Both the position numbers and the translations under genes were made by a program. 64,000 bases of DNA, taken from the NCBI GenBank assembly GCA_905221125.1, contig CAJNBY010000012.1, positions 1-64,000 on the forward strand, written 5' to 3'. The notes beneath the pieces are model-generated. The model saw only the letters and a program-made list of their open reading frames with translations, was not told the DNA's origin and made no database searches. This DNA is from a bacterium. Its GTDB lineage: Bacteria > Bacillota > Bacilli > Lactobacillales > Streptococcaceae. Of this stretch, positions 1 through 10,183 are shown one piece after another. How positions within the stretch are numbered: the first letter of the stretch is position 1; every line of letters begins with the position of its first letter.

Positions 1-77
1 CATCAAAAAAGAAAGGACGAAATTCGTCCTTTCTCGATCTTAGCTTTTCTTCAACCCACTACAGTTGACAAAGAGCC
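1..77 (-). mobile_element. Probable end of an ISL3-family insertion sequence (IS1167-like)
   Basis: Read on the minus strand, positions 77 down to about 52 give GGCTCTTTGTCAACTGTAGT followed by GGGTTGA. This starts with the GGCTCTTT end typical of ISL3-family elements and resembles the IS1167 terminal repeat as remembered. The element would extend leftwards out of the window. The next eight bases (78-85, ATCAAATC) would be one copy of an 8-bp target duplication, but the partner copy cannot be seen. A hairpin at 11-33 lies just inside the end. Only the terminus is present, with no transposase, so the family call rests on the terminal motif. Confidence 0.55.
5..33 (-). terminator. Intrinsic terminator inside the IS end
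   Basis: An 11-bp perfect stem (GAAAGGACGAA / TTCGTCCTTTC) is followed on the minus strand by six T. It would stop transcription running leftwards from ftsH into the element. Confidence 0.6.
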
Positions 78-142
78 ATCAAATCAAGAAGCTAATTAGG
101 TTCATTTCACCCATTCTGTTCCCTACACAGTCTAAACTGCAC

Positions 143-166
143 AAAAAGAGAGGCTTTGCCTCTCTT
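143..166 (-). terminator. Terminator of the ftsH transcript
   Basis: The minus strand reads AAGAGAGGC, a 3-base loop, GCCTCTCTT and then more T, starting five bases after the ftsH stop codon. It ends the leftward operon that includes tilS, hpt and ftsH. Confidence 0.8.
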
Positions 167-170
167 AGGG

Positions 171-2129
171 TTATTTTTCGTCATTCATTTTTGACTTCAC
201 TTCATCATAAGATAATGCATGTGATTCCTCTTCTACTGTTTCAGGCATCTTTCCTGTTTCGTAAAGAGATTTAATTTGTGTACTATCCAATGTTTCGTAT
301 TTCAATAATGCTTCTGCAATCAACTTGTGAGTTTCACGATTTGACTGAATAATTTCAGCAGCTTTATTTCGTGCTTCATTTAATAATGAACGAACCTCTT
401 CGTCAATTTCATAAGCTGTTTGTTCTGAAATTGATTTTTGAGGGCTTTGTGCACCAAACATAGCATGATTTCCTTCATATTGAACTGGACCAAGTTTTTC
501 ACTCATACCGTACTCTGTAACCATTGCACGCGCCATTTGTGTCGCTTGTTCAAAGTCGTTTGAAGCTCCTGTAGTTTGGACATTAAAGATAATTTCTTCA
601 GCTACACGGCCACCCATCAAGCCAGCCAATTGCTCTTTCATATCTTCTTTAGATAAAAGCATTTGGTCTTCCTTAGGAAGTGCAATCATGTAACCACCTG
701 CACGGCCACGTGGTACAATTGTAACCTTATGGACAACGCGGGCATTCGATAAGACTAGACCAACAATGGTATGTCCAGCCTCATGGTAGGCAACCAATTC
801 ACGTTCTTTTTGTGAAACTGTCTTATCTTTCTTAGAAGGACCAGCAATAACTCTATCTTCTGCTTCATCAATATCTGAAGCATCAATTATCGATTTATTG
901 CGACGAGCAGCAACTAGAGCCGCTTCATTCAAAACATTCTCTAAATCTGCTCCAACAAAACCTGGAGTTTGTTGAGCCACTAATTTCAGATCAACATCGT
1001 CTGCCAAAGGTTTATTTTTAGCGTGAACTTTCAAGATTGCTTCGCGACCCTTAACATCAGGACGGCCAACCAATACTTTTCTATCAAAACGTCCTGGACG
1101 TAAAAGGGCAGGATCAAGTACATCTGAACGGTTTGTGGCAGCGATGACGATAATTCCTTCATTTCCCTCAAAACCATCCATCTCAATCAAGAGTTGGTTC
1201 AATGTTTGCTCACGTTCATCATTACCTCCGCCGAGACCGACTCCACGTTGACGGCCAACAGCATCAATTTCATCGATAAAGATGATAGCTGGTGCTGCTT
1301 TTTTAGCATCTTCAAAAAGAGAACGAACACGACTAGCTCCAACTCCGACAAACATTTCTACAAAGTCAGAACCTGAGATACTAAAGAATGGAACACCAGC
1401 TTCTCCGGCTACTGCCTTAGCAAGTAACGTCTTACCTGTTCCCGGAGGTCCCTCCAAAAGAACACCTGCTGGAATACGGGCTCCAAGTTTTGTAAATCGT
1501 TTTGGATCTTTTAAGAATTCAACAACTTCAACTAGTTCTTGTTTTTCTTCCTCAGCTCCAGCAACATCTGAAAATCGTACTTTAATATCTTCTTTATTTG
1601 CAGCTTTAGCCTTGCTACGTCCAAAACTCATTGGGTTACGGCTATTATTTCCTCCCATATTTCCCATCATAGAGAATAGGAAGAAGAAGAGAATACCGAA
1701 TGGCACAATGGATACAAGAATATTAATCCACATACCACTTGAACTTTCATGCTTAACAGTTACTTCCGCTTTATGGTCAGAAGCAAGTTTTTGCAATTCT
1801 GATACTGTAGTATCTGAAGGAAGAATAATACTTGAAAACTTCTCTACTGTTGTAGCAGAAGGAGAAAAGAACTGGATACCTGTTTCTTCTTTACTTGTTT
1901 TAGGATTTTTATAAACACCCGAAACTTCGATAACACTACCATTTGGTTGGTAAGTTAATTCTTTTACATTGTCATCGGTAATTTCTTTTACCAATTCTGT
2001 ATAATTAATTTGCTCACTTTTCCCTGCAACACTACCTGTACTAAAATACTGGTAACCTGTAACTAGGAGAAAAATAAGTAATAACCATAGAAAAGGATTT
2101 TTAATTAAACCATTATTTTGTTTTTTCAT
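171..2129 (-). CDS. ftsH: ATP-dependent zinc metalloprotease FtsH
   Basis: Membrane-anchored AAA+ protease that degrades misfolded or unassembled membrane proteins and some regulators. The 652-residue protein has two membrane segments (about residues 12-30 and 132-155) around an extracytoplasmic domain. These are followed by an AAA module with Walker A GPPGTGKT and the second-region-of-homology motif RPGRFDR, then an M41 peptidase domain with zinc motif HEAGH. Length is normal for the family. It follows hpt by 15 bp and is the last gene of the leftward operon, closed by a hairpin terminator. In pneumococci the next gene is usually comX; here a probable IS end intervenes at the window edge. 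Confidence 0.97.
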   Translation of the reverse strand: MKKQNNGLIKNPFLWLLLIFLLVTGYQYFSTGSVAGKSEQINYTELVKEITDDNVKELTYQPNGSVIEVSGVYKNPKTSKEETGIQFFSPSATTVEKFSSIILPSDTTVSELQKLASDHKAEVTVKHESSSGMWINILVSIVPFGILFFFLFSMMGNMGGNNSRNPMSFGRSKAKAANKEDIKVRFSDVAGAEEEKQELVEVVEFLKDPKRFTKLGARIPAGVLLEGPPGTGKTLLAKAVAGEAGVPFFSISGSDFVEMFVGVGASRVRSLFEDAKKAAPAIIFIDEIDAVGRQRGVGLGGGNDEREQTLNQLLIEMDGFEGNEGIIVIAATNRSDVLDPALLRPGRFDRKVLVGRPDVKGREAILKVHAKNKPLADDVDLKLVAQQTPGFVGADLENVLNEAALVAARRNKSIIDASDIDEAEDRVIAGPSKKDKTVSQKERELVAYHEAGHTIVGLVLSNARVVHKVTIVPRGRAGGYMIALPKEDQMLLSKEDMKEQLAGLMGGRVAEEIIFNVQTTGASNDFEQATQMARAMVTEYGMSEKLGPVQYEGNHAMFGAQSPQKSISEQTAYEIDEEVRSLLNEARNKAAEIIQSNRETHKLIAEALLKYETLDSTQIKSLYETGKMPETVEEESHALSYDEVKSKMNDEK

Positions 2130-2144
2130 TAAAAATTGTTCTTT

Positions 2145-2687
2145 CTAATTTGAATACACTTCTTCTTTCAATACTCCAACATAAGGAAGGTTACGATAAT
2201 TTTCTTTATAATCTAAACCATAACCTACTACAAACTCATTTGGAATCGTAAAGCAGGTATAGTCAGCCTCAATTTCTACAACACGTCCCTCTGGTTTATC
2301 CAACAAGGTTGCAATTTTAACAGAGGCTGCTTCTCTTGCAATAAACATATCTCGCAAATTCTTCAAAGTTTGACCTGTATCAATGATATCTTCTACAAAT
2401 AAAACATCTCTTCCTTTGATATCTTGAGTCACATCTTGCTTGATATTGATGACACCGCTACTTGCTGTCCCACCATGGTAGCTAGAAACCATCATGAAGT
2501 CCATTTCAATATGTGTGTCGATATGTTTGACCAATTCAGCCATAAAAGGAATAGATCCTTTTAAAATCCCAACTAAAATTGGATTTTTTCCTGCATAGTC
2601 TTTAGTGAGTTGAGCACCTAATTTTTTAGCAGCTTCTGTAATTTCATCGTGTGAAACGAGGATTTTTTTAATATCGTTTTCTAACAT
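2145..2687 (-). CDS. hpt: Hypoxanthine-guanine phosphoribosyltransferase
   Basis: Purine salvage enzyme that joins hypoxanthine or guanine to PRPP, giving IMP or GMP in the cytoplasm. The 180-residue protein carries the PRPP-binding motif [14 protein letters not shown] at about residues 95-108, with the paired acidic residues of type I phosphoribosyltransferases. It lies between tilS (4-bp gap) and ftsH (15-bp gap), the conserved Firmicute tilS-hpt-ftsH order, and is probably co-transcribed with them. Confidence 0.96.
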   Translation of the reverse strand: MLENDIKKILVSHDEITEAAKKLGAQLTKDYAGKNPILVGILKGSIPFMAELVKHIDTHIEMDFMMVSSYHGGTASSGVINIKQDVTQDIKGRDVLFVEDIIDTGQTLKNLRDMFIAREAASVKIATLLDKPEGRVVEIEADYTCFTIPNEFVVGYGLDYKENYRNLPYVGVLKEEVYSN

Positions 2688-2691
2688 TTTT

Positions 2692-3969
2692 TTACCTATC
2701 TATTTTTTCTATATAAAGTACAGTGTTCATTATATCATTTTTCGTGTTTTTACTCAAATTACTGGTCGCAATTCCCAAAATTGAGACAATTTCTCCAAAT
2801 TGCTCAATAATAAGAGCAGATTTTCGCTTTTCCATAGGGATTTTCAAATCAATAAATAGACGTCTGATTTTTTTTCTATACCCATTTTGAATCAAAACAT
2901 CTCCTGTTTTTCGATGACGAATGTGTATGGATGTTTCGCGTGAAACAGGTATTTGTTGAATTGATTCACCTTCTAATGGAAGTCCAAAGGAAAATAAATA
3001 TCCTTGATAAGATACCTGATTTTGATAGTGTAACACAAGTTCATCTTCCTTTTCATCAGCCTGCGGACTGATTTTACAAATCTGAAAATGTTGGTACTCT
3101 TTTATTAATTCATAGCCATTTTTAAGCAAATGACGATACTGGCTTTTAGTTTTTAAAATCTGTCGAACTTCATCAAACTGAGCTTTTGTAAGATTCAAGT
3201 CTGGAAAACGATTCAGATAAGTTTGAAGTAAAACTCTTTGTGTTGACTCAGAATAAGAAAATAACTGCTGTAAATTTTCCACATCAATATTGTTAGATAA
3301 TTCAGCTATAGCTAAGTCATAATCTAAAATTTCATTTCCGATACTTATGATTGCATCTCTAAATCTAGGATTTTCTTTTTCTACTTCTGGTAAATAAGAG
3401 TTTCGAATACGATTGCGAAAATAATAATTTTCCTTATTTGATGTATCTTCAAAGTGAAAAATTGGTGGAAAATCTTTTTTCTGAAAATGCAAGAAGGGAC
3501 GAATGATTTCTATCTCTCCGACTACTTGCTTCTCCTTAATTCCTGATAGATAGCGCAAACGAGTTCCTCGAATCAAACGCATCAAAATCGTTTCCACCTG
3601 GTCATCAGCATGGTGGGCAGTGACTAAGGCTGTCGCACCTGTCTTTTTCATGACCTCTTGAAAAAAATCATAACGAAAATTTCGAGCACGCGCTTCTGAA
3701 AATTCTCCTGAAAAATTGTTGACATAAATAGGAAGTTCAGCTTCAACAGCCAACTTCCTTAATTCCTTTTCTTCCCAATCTGATTCAATTCTCTGCTTAT
3801 GATTAACATGAGCTAAAATCAATTCAATTTCTAACTCTTTTTGATAAGTAGACAATACCTTAAATAGAAACATAGAATCTAATCCACCAGAAAGAGCTAG
3901 CACCACTTTAGCATGCTTTTTGAAATATCCCTGCTTGAGAAAATGATTTAAAAAATCTTGTTCTCTCAT
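2692..3969 (-). CDS. tilS: tRNA(Ile)-lysidine synthase
   Basis: Modifies C34 of the CAU-anticodon tRNA-Ile to lysidine using ATP and lysine, which switches decoding from AUG to AUA. The 425-residue protein has the N-type ATP-pyrophosphatase loop [10 protein letters not shown] (about residues 25-34) and the downstream [16 protein letters not shown] segment, with a C-terminal substrate-binding region. It overlaps the end of the upstream beta-lactamase-fold gene by 4 bp, indicating translational coupling. A ParB-binding palindrome (2932-2947) lies within the coding sequence. Confidence 0.95.
   Translation of the reverse strand: MREQDFLNHFLKQGYFKKHAKVVLALSGGLDSMFLFKVLSTYQKELEIELILAHVNHKQRIESDWEEKELRKLAVEAELPIYVNNFSGEFSEARARNFRYDFFQEVMKKTGATALVTAHHADDQVETILMRLIRGTRLRYLSGIKEKQVVGEIEIIRPFLHFQKKDFPPIFHFEDTSNKENYYFRNRIRNSYLPEVEKENPRFRDAIISIGNEILDYDLAIAELSNNIDVENLQQLFSYSESTQRVLLQTYLNRFPDLNLTKAQFDEVRQILKTKSQYRHLLKNGYELIKEYQHFQICKISPQADEKEDELVLHYQNQVSYQGYLFSFGLPLEGESIQQIPVSRETSIHIRHRKTGDVLIQNGYRKKIRRLFIDLKIPMEKRKSALIIEQFGEIVSILGIATSNLSKNTKNDIMNTVLYIEKIDR
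2932..2947. promoter_or_regulatory. parS-like ParB binding site inside tilS
   Basis: TGTTTCGCGTGAAACA matches the consensus TGTTTCACGTGAAACA at 15 of 16 positions. It is about 11 kb left of dnaA, in the zone where Firmicute parS sites cluster. Confidence 0.85.
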
Positions 3970-5234
3970 TTTAGAACCTCATAAACATCCTTCGCTATCT
4001 GAGAAATCGTATCATAATCAGAATTCTGAGTAAAAATAGAAAGAACAAATGGAGAATCTGCATAGACAACACCCGTATCATGCTTAAATTCGTCCGCATC
4101 CCCAATTTTATGAGCTACTTTCACAGAAACACCTTTGGCAATTCGCTGATTATCAAAATCTGTTTTGGTCAAGGACTCCAATACAAATCCATTTTGATTA
4201 TAAATAGCTTCCATGACTTTTCCAGCCATTTTAGAAGAAATCAATTTTTCTTTTGGATCCCAATCATCTCCCATAATAGCAGACATCTTGGACTTAAATG
4301 TTGCATCTGATTGATTTGAAATGTAATATCCCAATATGTTATGAGCTACATTATCAGATTCTTTTGATACTTTCGTAATTAAATCTTTTAGAGAATATTC
4401 TTTATTATCCTCTTTTTTAGGAAGACTACCACTTCCCTCTGGTTTATAAGAACCTGGAAAATCATTAACTGCTGATACGTATTTTACAGTCGTATCTAAC
4501 TGATACAGACCCTCATTTATTTTTTCTTGCGTATAGTAGAGATAAGGTAGTTTTAAAACACTAGCCGCATACATCTTTTCATCTTGATTGATACCTGCTT
4601 CTTTTCCAGTAGTCAGTTGCTTAACATAAATAGAGAAAGAATCTTTTTGATATTTTTCAGATAACATTTCTTGGACTTTCCCCATCCGATTATCTTCTTC
4701 AGAAGTTGATTCCTTATCTACCCATCCAGCCTGATCAATATGTAGAAATTCTTTTCCTTCTACAAACATGGTCTTATCTATTGACACCTGCGAATAAGCT
4801 GATAAGGATGATTTTACCTCTTTTAAATCATAAGGACTATTATACAGTTTAAAATTAGATTCTAACCATACTTTTTTTATTGTAGGAGTTACCTCTGACT
4901 GGTCATATAAAAATCGTTTGTCCGCAGCTATAAATTGATGGTTGGATAACTTAAACACTGGAATCCCTTGTTTATTTAAGCGCCACTCGGTTATTTGAAA
5001 ACTTGTTTTTGGAGTTAATTTTCCAGATTCAACAACTAAATCTTCATTCGCATAGACAGGAACCTCTCCATAAACAATAGGAGAATTTAGCTTTTCTCTA
5101 AAATAAATACCAAAGTCAGATTGTGAAAGGTAATAAATTTCTTTCGAAGTATAGACGACTTCTTTTTCTGTGCTAACGACTTTTGAAATGGCCAAAAAAC
5201 TCGGTAGCAACAAAATAATTAAGAACTTACGCAT
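3966..5234 (-). CDS. Exported serine beta-lactamase-fold protein (SP_0010-like)
   Basis: Exported 422-residue protein of unknown substrate. From the start at 5234 it has a signal-like N-terminus ([16 protein letters not shown]), then a poorly defined region to about 190. The C-terminal half carries class A beta-lactamase/PBP-like motifs: SVLK (SxxK), SDN and KIG in place of KTG. All three active-site boxes are recognisable, so it may be catalytic, but nothing indicates resistance to any drug. The start at 5234 is preferred over an upstream in-frame one because it follows GGAAGG and gives a clean signal sequence. It overlaps the preceding 40-codon gene by 8 bp and tilS by 4 bp. Confidence 0.85.
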   Translation of the reverse strand: MRKFLIILLLPSFLAISKVVSTEKEVVYTSKEIYYLSQSDFGIYFREKLNSPIVYGEVPVYANEDLVVESGKLTPKTSFQITEWRLNKQGIPVFKLSNHQFIAADKRFLYDQSEVTPTIKKVWLESNFKLYNSPYDLKEVKSSLSAYSQVSIDKTMFVEGKEFLHIDQAGWVDKESTSEEDNRMGKVQEMLSEKYQKDSFSIYVKQLTTGKEAGINQDEKMYAASVLKLPYLYYTQEKINEGLYQLDTTVKYVSAVNDFPGSYKPEGSGSLPKKEDNKEYSLKDLITKVSKESDNVAHNILGYYISNQSDATFKSKMSAIMGDDWDPKEKLISSKMAGKVMEAIYNQNGFVLESLTKTDFDNQRIAKGVSVKVAHKIGDADEFKHDTGVVYADSPFVLSIFTQNSDYDTISQIAKDVYEVLK

Positions 5235-5349
5235 TCTTCCTTTCCTTTTCTTCTTGTAAACGCAATAATTGATTTTTATCAGCCAACTCTTCCAGTTTTT
5301 CATCTGATAAACTCAAAAATTGCTCAATTACGTCTAATAAATTTTCCAT
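5227..5349 (-). CDS. Small acidic protein, 40 residues (SP_0009-like)
   Basis: Function unknown. The frame starts MENLLDVIEQFLSLSDEKLE and ends EEKERKNA. It is charged and predicted helical, with no membrane segment. An AAAGGTGAT Shine-Dalgarno stands just upstream, the gene begins 5 bp after divIC ends, and its stop overlaps the start of the beta-lactamase-fold gene. Tight packing, a good ribosome-binding site and a matching small gene remembered at this place in pneumococci support it being real. Confidence 0.75.
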   Translation of the reverse strand: MENLLDVIEQFLSLSDEKLEELADKNQLLRLQEEKERKNA

Positions 5350-5353
5350 TTTA

Positions 5354-5722
5354 TCACCTTTGAAGCAAGTCAGGAATCGTGTAAACTATTTCCCTAGACT
5401 TAGAATAATAGTACTTCGCTCGTGTATATTTGGCAGCATAATCCTCGTCTTTCAACTTGGTAGCAAATGCTGTCTCCTTATCCTTTTCATCACTCAAAGT
5501 TTGATACTGAGTTTGCAAGTCTGCTAATTGCTGACGTCTTTGGAGTAATTGCTGATAGCTCTGCGCTAAATTAAAAGTTGGCAAAATAAATAACAGCATA
5601 ATCAAAATCAATACCCACCCCATAAAACGATTCCGTTTTTGTCGTTCCTTCATCAGATAGCGACGACGTTGATGCTCATTTTGAATAAAAGAATTATTCA
5701 ATTGTACAATATTCTTAGACAT
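5354..5722 (-). CDS. divIC: Septum formation initiator DivIC/FtsB
   Basis: Bitopic division protein that works with DivIB and FtsL to connect early and late divisome proteins and activate septal peptidoglycan synthesis. The 122-residue protein has a basic cytoplasmic N-terminus, one membrane span (about residues 33-50, [17 protein letters not shown]) and an extracellular coiled coil (about 55-95, rich in [14 protein letters not shown]). It overlaps the upstream S4-domain gene by 8 bp, as in Firmicute yabO-divIC pairs. Confidence 0.92.
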   Translation of the reverse strand: MSKNIVQLNNSFIQNEHQRRRYLMKERQKRNRFMGWVLILIMLLFILPTFNLAQSYQQLLQRRQQLADLQTQYQTLSDEKDKETAFATKLKDEDYAAKYTRAKYYYSKSREIVYTIPDLLQR

Positions 5723-5981
5723 TTTCTTCTACCCGTGTTTCACTGATAATTTCATACATGCCCGCTGCATCTTCTTTTTTTGTACTATCTTTCATCTCCA
5801 GTACTTTTACAAGTAGCAACTTATTGCCAAAACGAATTTCAACTTGGTCATCAACTTTCAAATCCGTTGAACTTTTGGCCAAAATCCCATTCACCTTGAT
5901 TCTACCTTTATCTGCCACTTCTTTCGCGACTGTACGACGCTTGATAATTCGTGATACTTTTAAATATTTGTCTAATCTCAT
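5715..5981 (-). CDS. rqcP: S4-domain RNA-binding protein RqcP (YabO/HslR family)
   Basis: Small ribosome-quality-control factor. In B. subtilis the homologue acts with RqcH at obstructed 50S subunits to support C-terminal alanine tailing of stalled chains. The 88-residue protein is almost entirely an S4 domain ([21 protein letters not shown], then KVNG and [13 protein letters not shown]). It lies between mfd and divIC. The role is transferred from the family; the S4 fold is clear in the sequence. Confidence 0.85.
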   Translation of the reverse strand: MRLDKYLKVSRIIKRRTVAKEVADKGRIKVNGILAKSSTDLKVDDQVEIRFGNKLLLVKVLEMKDSTKKEDAAGMYEIISETRVEENV

Positions 5982-6038
5982 CCTTATTACCTCAACTTAT
6001 TATTGTACCATTTTTATCTATTTTATAGAAGAAAAACA

Positions 6039-9000
6039 TCAAATGGCATTTTCTTCCTTCGACTCTTTTATCTCTAATAAACGTTCTCCAAAAATTATCA
6101 GACCTTCTAAAATTTCATAATCTTTCTTATTTCGGACATCAAATACAAGCTCCATTGATCCTTCATTATCAGCTATGGCTACTTTTAAGTTCGTTGCGGA
6201 TAAAGCTTTAAAATAATCTTGAGCTAAAAACAGTCGTTGAGTGATTTTTTCAAATTGAACTGTAATCTTGTTCTCTTTTCTTTCCACACGTTGAACAAAG
6301 ACCTTGTCCAAATATGACTTGACCAAACCAATCTCTAAAAGATAGGCTACTACATCTGGGTATTCTCCAAAGCGGTCCATCAACTCTTCTTGTAACTCTT
6401 CATAATTGACACGGTTGTCAATTTGACGAATTTTCTTGTAAATTTCAATCTTATGTCGTTGATCAGAAATATAAGTATCAGGAAGATAAGCATCAATTTG
6501 TAAAATCAATTCGGCATTCCCTTTGATTCTTGTGTTAGCATTCCCGTTTCGTTTAGCAATAGCTTCCTCTAGTAACTGCGAATACAATTCAAAACCAACA
6601 GAATCAATGAAACCAGACTGGGATTTTCCTAGGAGATTTCCTGCTCCACGAATAGAAAGATCTCGCATCGCAATCTTAAATCCTGAGCCCAATTCTGTAA
6701 ATCCTTTGATTGCTTCTAATCTCTTTTCAGAGACTTCACTGATTGATTTTTCTGGACGATACATGAGATAGGCGTAAGCAATCCGATTACTACGACCAAC
6801 TCTTCCTCTTAATTGATACAAAGTTGACAAGCCCATATGGTCCGCATTTTCAATAAATAAAGTATTAGCATTTGGAATGTCTACCCCTGTCTCAATAATG
6901 GTAGTTGTCACCAAGATATCGTATTGTCCCTCAATAAAGTCTAATAGAGTATTTTCCAACTGGATTTCACTCATTTGTCCGTGAACATACCCAATCAAAG
7001 CCTCTGGAATTAACTCCTGTAATTCTGAAACCTTCTGATCAATTGTGTCAACTTTATTGTAAAGATAGTAAACTTGACCTCCACGCTCCATTTCACGCAA
7101 GACAGCATCACGAATGACACTATCATTCTTTTCTAAAACATAGGTTTGAACAGGATAGCGATTGGTTGGAGGAGTTTCAATAACAGATAAATCTCTTATT
7201 CCCAGCATAGACATATGAAGAGTACGAGGAATTGGCGTTGCTGTCAAGGTTAGGACATCAACTTGTTTTTTCAATTCTTTCAAGGTTTCCTTATGCTTGA
7301 CACCAAATCGCTGTTCCTCATCAATAATCATCAATCCTAAATCAGAAAACACAACATCTTTTGACAAAACACGATGTGTCCCAATCAAAATATCGACTTG
7401 ACCGTTCTTTAGTTTTTCAAGTGTTTCTGCCTGCTCTTTTTTACTTCTAAAACGACTCAACACATCAATATTAACTGCAAAATTTTGGAATCGTTCCTTA
7501 AAATTCGTATAGTGCTGTTGAGCTAAAACTGTCGTAGGAACTAGAACGACCACCTGTTTATTGTCATTGACAGCCTTAAAGGCTGCACGCATTGCAACTT
7601 CAGTCTTTCCAAAACCAACATCCCCAACTAGAAGTCGATCCATTGGTTGAGAATTCTGCATATCTCTCTTGATTTCCTCGATACTACGAAGTTGATCATC
7701 CGTTTCAACATAAGGGAAAGCATCATCAAAAGCATCTTGCTCTTCATCATCAGCTGAAAAAGCATAACCTTTCAACTGACTACGTTCAGAATAGAGTTTG
7801 ATTAAATCGTCTGCTATATCCTCTACCTGGTTCTTAACTTTTTGCTTAGCCTTTTTAAAATGACCATCATTTAATTTATTAAGTTTTGGCGCTTTACCAT
7901 CACTTGAAACATATTTAGACAGTAGATGAATCTGTTCTACTGGGATAGAGATTTGATCACCATTTTGATATTGAACACTGACATAATCGCGGTGAATCCC
8001 TTTGATTTCAATTGTTTCAATTCCTAGATATTGACCAATTCCATGAATATGGTGAACAACGTAGTCCCCTTTTTCAAGTTCATTGTAATCTTTTAATCTC
8101 TCTGCATTTGAAACATGTTGTCTTCGAAAACGACGTTTTAATTTCTTTTGAAAAATCTCATGTTCAGTAATCACCAGAATTTTTTCATCTACAAAATGAA
8201 AACCATGTCTGAGATTTCCCTCGATTAAGTTTACAGATTCTTTACAGATACTTGACTCATCTCTAGAATCCAATTTAATCTGGTATTTCTCTAAAACATC
8301 TTCCAATGTTTTACTTCCCATTGAATTACTAGACTGCAAGATAATAGTATAGCCCATTTTTTTGTATCGTTCAATTTCTTCTTTTAGAAAAGAAAATTGA
8401 TTGAAAAACTCCTGCATGGGATATTGATTAAATTGATAAATCTGGTCAAACTTGAGATTTCCTAACCCCTTTTGCAGATTAGAAAAAAATGTCACTGGGC
8501 TTTGTTTTTTATAGATTTTCTCAGTATCCGCAAAATACTGCATATCAGAAAATGATTTACTATTCTGTAACTCTTCTGTAAAGTATTGCGCTAATTCTCT
8601 TTCAAAGACTTCATACTGATTCATCAATTTTTGATAATCATCAAAGAATATGGGCGTATCTTTTTCAATATAATCAAATACAGTCCATATCTTTTCATAA
8701 CACAAAGATAAAAATTTCCGAGAATCTGAATGCATTTGTTTTTGATGAAAACTTGAAAGAATTTCTTCTAGGTAGGATTTCAGAATCGGCGATAGAGTTT
8801 TTGAAATTTGCTTTTCTAAAGCTGACTGACCTCGTTGATAATCCTTTTCTTTCAAAAGCATGTCGCTAGCTGGAAAGATGGTGAGTTCTGTCCGATTTTC
8901 TTTCGATAATTGTGTTTCGACTTCAAAAGTACGAATTCCATCTACTTCATCACCAAAAAACTCAATTCGGCAAGGTTCTAACTGGGATATTTCAAAAATA

Positions 9001-9542
9001 TCTAAAATATCTCCTCGCAGACTAAATTCTCCTTGAGTTTGTACTTGTGTAACCTTTCGATAGCCGATTTCTTTTAACTGATAGATAAGTGCGTTTTGAT
9101 CATATTCTTCACCAACTGATATGTTTACAATACTATTTTTAAATACATTGGGAGAAGGTAAAAACAATCGACTTGCTGCAATATTACAAACTAAGATCCC
9201 TTTCCTAGACGGATCAGTCAAAAAACGCAAGGCTTCAACCCGTGAGATGATTTTTTCTTGTGAAGACATCAAAAACTCGACCATAGGGGAATCATCTACC
9301 AAAAATGGATAGACAAATTCCTCACCCAAGATAGAAATAAGATCACTAATAAGCCCTTCTGCTTCTCCATAAGTTGATGTCAATAAAACAATCTTATCTT
9401 CTTTCTTTAAACTACTAGCGATTGCTAAAGCTTTTGTAGAAGTTGACAAACCTAAGATTAACTGTCTTTTTTTATCTGTTAAATTTTGATGCCATTTTTG
9501 GATCTGATCATTTTCTGAGAATAAATCTAATAAGGTCGCCAT
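6039..9542 (-). CDS. mfd: Transcription-repair coupling factor
   Basis: Large ATP-driven translocase that removes RNA polymerase stalled at DNA lesions and recruits UvrA. The 1167-residue protein has the UvrB-like N-terminal region, an RNA-polymerase-interaction domain near residues 490-560 (GDYVVHHIHGIGQYLG) and superfamily 2 motor motifs: GDVGFGKTEVAMRAAFK, DEEQRFGV, TATPIPRTL and the QLRGRVGR motif VI. The C-terminal TRCF domain is present. Its start abuts the stop codon of pth, suggesting co-transcription. Confidence 0.97.
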   Translation of the reverse strand: MATLLDLFSENDQIQKWHQNLTDKKRQLILGLSTSTKALAIASSLKKEDKIVLLTSTYGEAEGLISDLISILGEEFVYPFLVDDSPMVEFLMSSQEKIISRVEALRFLTDPSRKGILVCNIAASRLFLPSPNVFKNSIVNISVGEEYDQNALIYQLKEIGYRKVTQVQTQGEFSLRGDILDIFEISQLEPCRIEFFGDEVDGIRTFEVETQLSKENRTELTIFPASDMLLKEKDYQRGQSALEKQISKTLSPILKSYLEEILSSFHQKQMHSDSRKFLSLCYEKIWTVFDYIEKDTPIFFDDYQKLMNQYEVFERELAQYFTEELQNSKSFSDMQYFADTEKIYKKQSPVTFFSNLQKGLGNLKFDQIYQFNQYPMQEFFNQFSFLKEEIERYKKMGYTIILQSSNSMGSKTLEDVLEKYQIKLDSRDESSICKESVNLIEGNLRHGFHFVDEKILVITEHEIFQKKLKRRFRRQHVSNAERLKDYNELEKGDYVVHHIHGIGQYLGIETIEIKGIHRDYVSVQYQNGDQISIPVEQIHLLSKYVSSDGKAPKLNKLNDGHFKKAKQKVKNQVEDIADDLIKLYSERSQLKGYAFSADDEEQDAFDDAFPYVETDDQLRSIEEIKRDMQNSQPMDRLLVGDVGFGKTEVAMRAAFKAVNDNKQVVVLVPTTVLAQQHYTNFKERFQNFAVNIDVLSRFRSKKEQAETLEKLKNGQVDILIGTHRVLSKDVVFSDLGLMIIDEEQRFGVKHKETLKELKKQVDVLTLTATPIPRTLHMSMLGIRDLSVIETPPTNRYPVQTYVLEKNDSVIRDAVLREMERGGQVYYLYNKVDTIDQKVSELQELIPEALIGYVHGQMSEIQLENTLLDFIEGQYDILVTTTIIETGVDIPNANTLFIENADHMGLSTLYQLRGRVGRSNRIAYAYLMYRPEKSISEVSEKRLEAIKGFTELGSGFKIAMRDLSIRGAGNLLGKSQSGFIDSVGFELYSQLLEEAIAKRNGNANTRIKGNAELILQIDAYLPDTYISDQRHKIEIYKKIRQIDNRVNYEELQEELMDRFGEYPDVVAYLLEIGLVKSYLDKVFVQRVERKENKITVQFEKITQRLFLAQDYFKALSATNLKVAIADNEGSMELVFDVRNKKDYEILEGLIIFGERLLEIKESKEENAI

Positions 9543-10112
9543 TTATCTGTTATACCTCTGCATCGTTTTCTCAAAGTTTTTCTCTTGTAAATAATATTTT
9601 ACAGCATCGTCAACCTTATCAATGGACTGTAAAATACCGATATAATCATCCTTGTCAAACTTACTCAAAACATGATTAACAACTGACATGCCGTTTTTGG
9701 GTCTTCCAATTCCAATCTTAACACGATTAAAGGCCTGGGTTCCAATATGTTGAATAATAGACTTGATACCATTATGACCACCTGCTGAGCCTTTTGCTCT
9801 TAAACGAATTTTCCCAACTTCCATGTCAAGATCGTCGTAAATGATGAGTAAATCTTCAATATCCAAACCATAGTAAGTCAATAAAGCATGAACAGCTTTC
9901 CCACTTTCATTCATAAATGTCGTTGGTTTGACAAGATAAATTTTTTCACCATTGAGGAAAAAAGATGCTAGATCAGCTTGAAATATCTTATCGTGTGTAA
10001 AAGTTAGATTCTGTTTCTTCGCTAGTTGGTCAATCAACATAAAACCAACATTGTGTTTTGTTTCAAAATATTTATCCCCTGGATTTCCCAAGCCTACAAG
10101 TAATTTGGTCAT
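9543..10112 (-). CDS. pth: Peptidyl-tRNA hydrolase
   Basis: Cleaves the ester bond of peptidyl-tRNAs that drop off the ribosome, so the tRNA can be reused. The 189-residue protein shows the family signature [18 protein letters not shown], with the catalytic histidine near residue 20, then FMNESGKAV and the [23 protein letters not shown] segment. Length is typical. It stands directly upstream of mfd and downstream of ychF, from which a hairpin terminator separates it. Confidence 0.97.
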   Translation of the reverse strand: MTKLLVGLGNPGDKYFETKHNVGFMLIDQLAKKQNLTFTHDKIFQADLASFFLNGEKIYLVKPTTFMNESGKAVHALLTYYGLDIEDLLIIYDDLDMEVGKIRLRAKGSAGGHNGIKSIIQHIGTQAFNRVKIGIGRPKNGMSVVNHVLSKFDKDDYIGILQSIDKVDDAVKYYLQEKNFEKTMQRYNR

Positions 10113-10132
10113 TTATTTTCCTTTCAAAAGCC

Positions 10133-10158
10133 AAAAGGGTTGGAATTTTTTTCCAACC
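10133..10158 (-). terminator. Hairpin between ychF and pth
   Basis: The minus strand reads GGTTGGAA, a 5-base loop, TTCCAACC and then CTTTT. It probably ends or attenuates the DUF951-ychF transcript before pth. Confidence 0.65.
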
Positions 10159-10183
10159 TAATTGATACTATTCATTAAATTTT

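Noticed and set aside
1282..1914. 210-codon open frame on the plus strand
   Set aside because: Lies entirely antisense to ftsH, has no ribosome-binding site or recognisable motif, and follows the codon pattern of the real gene.
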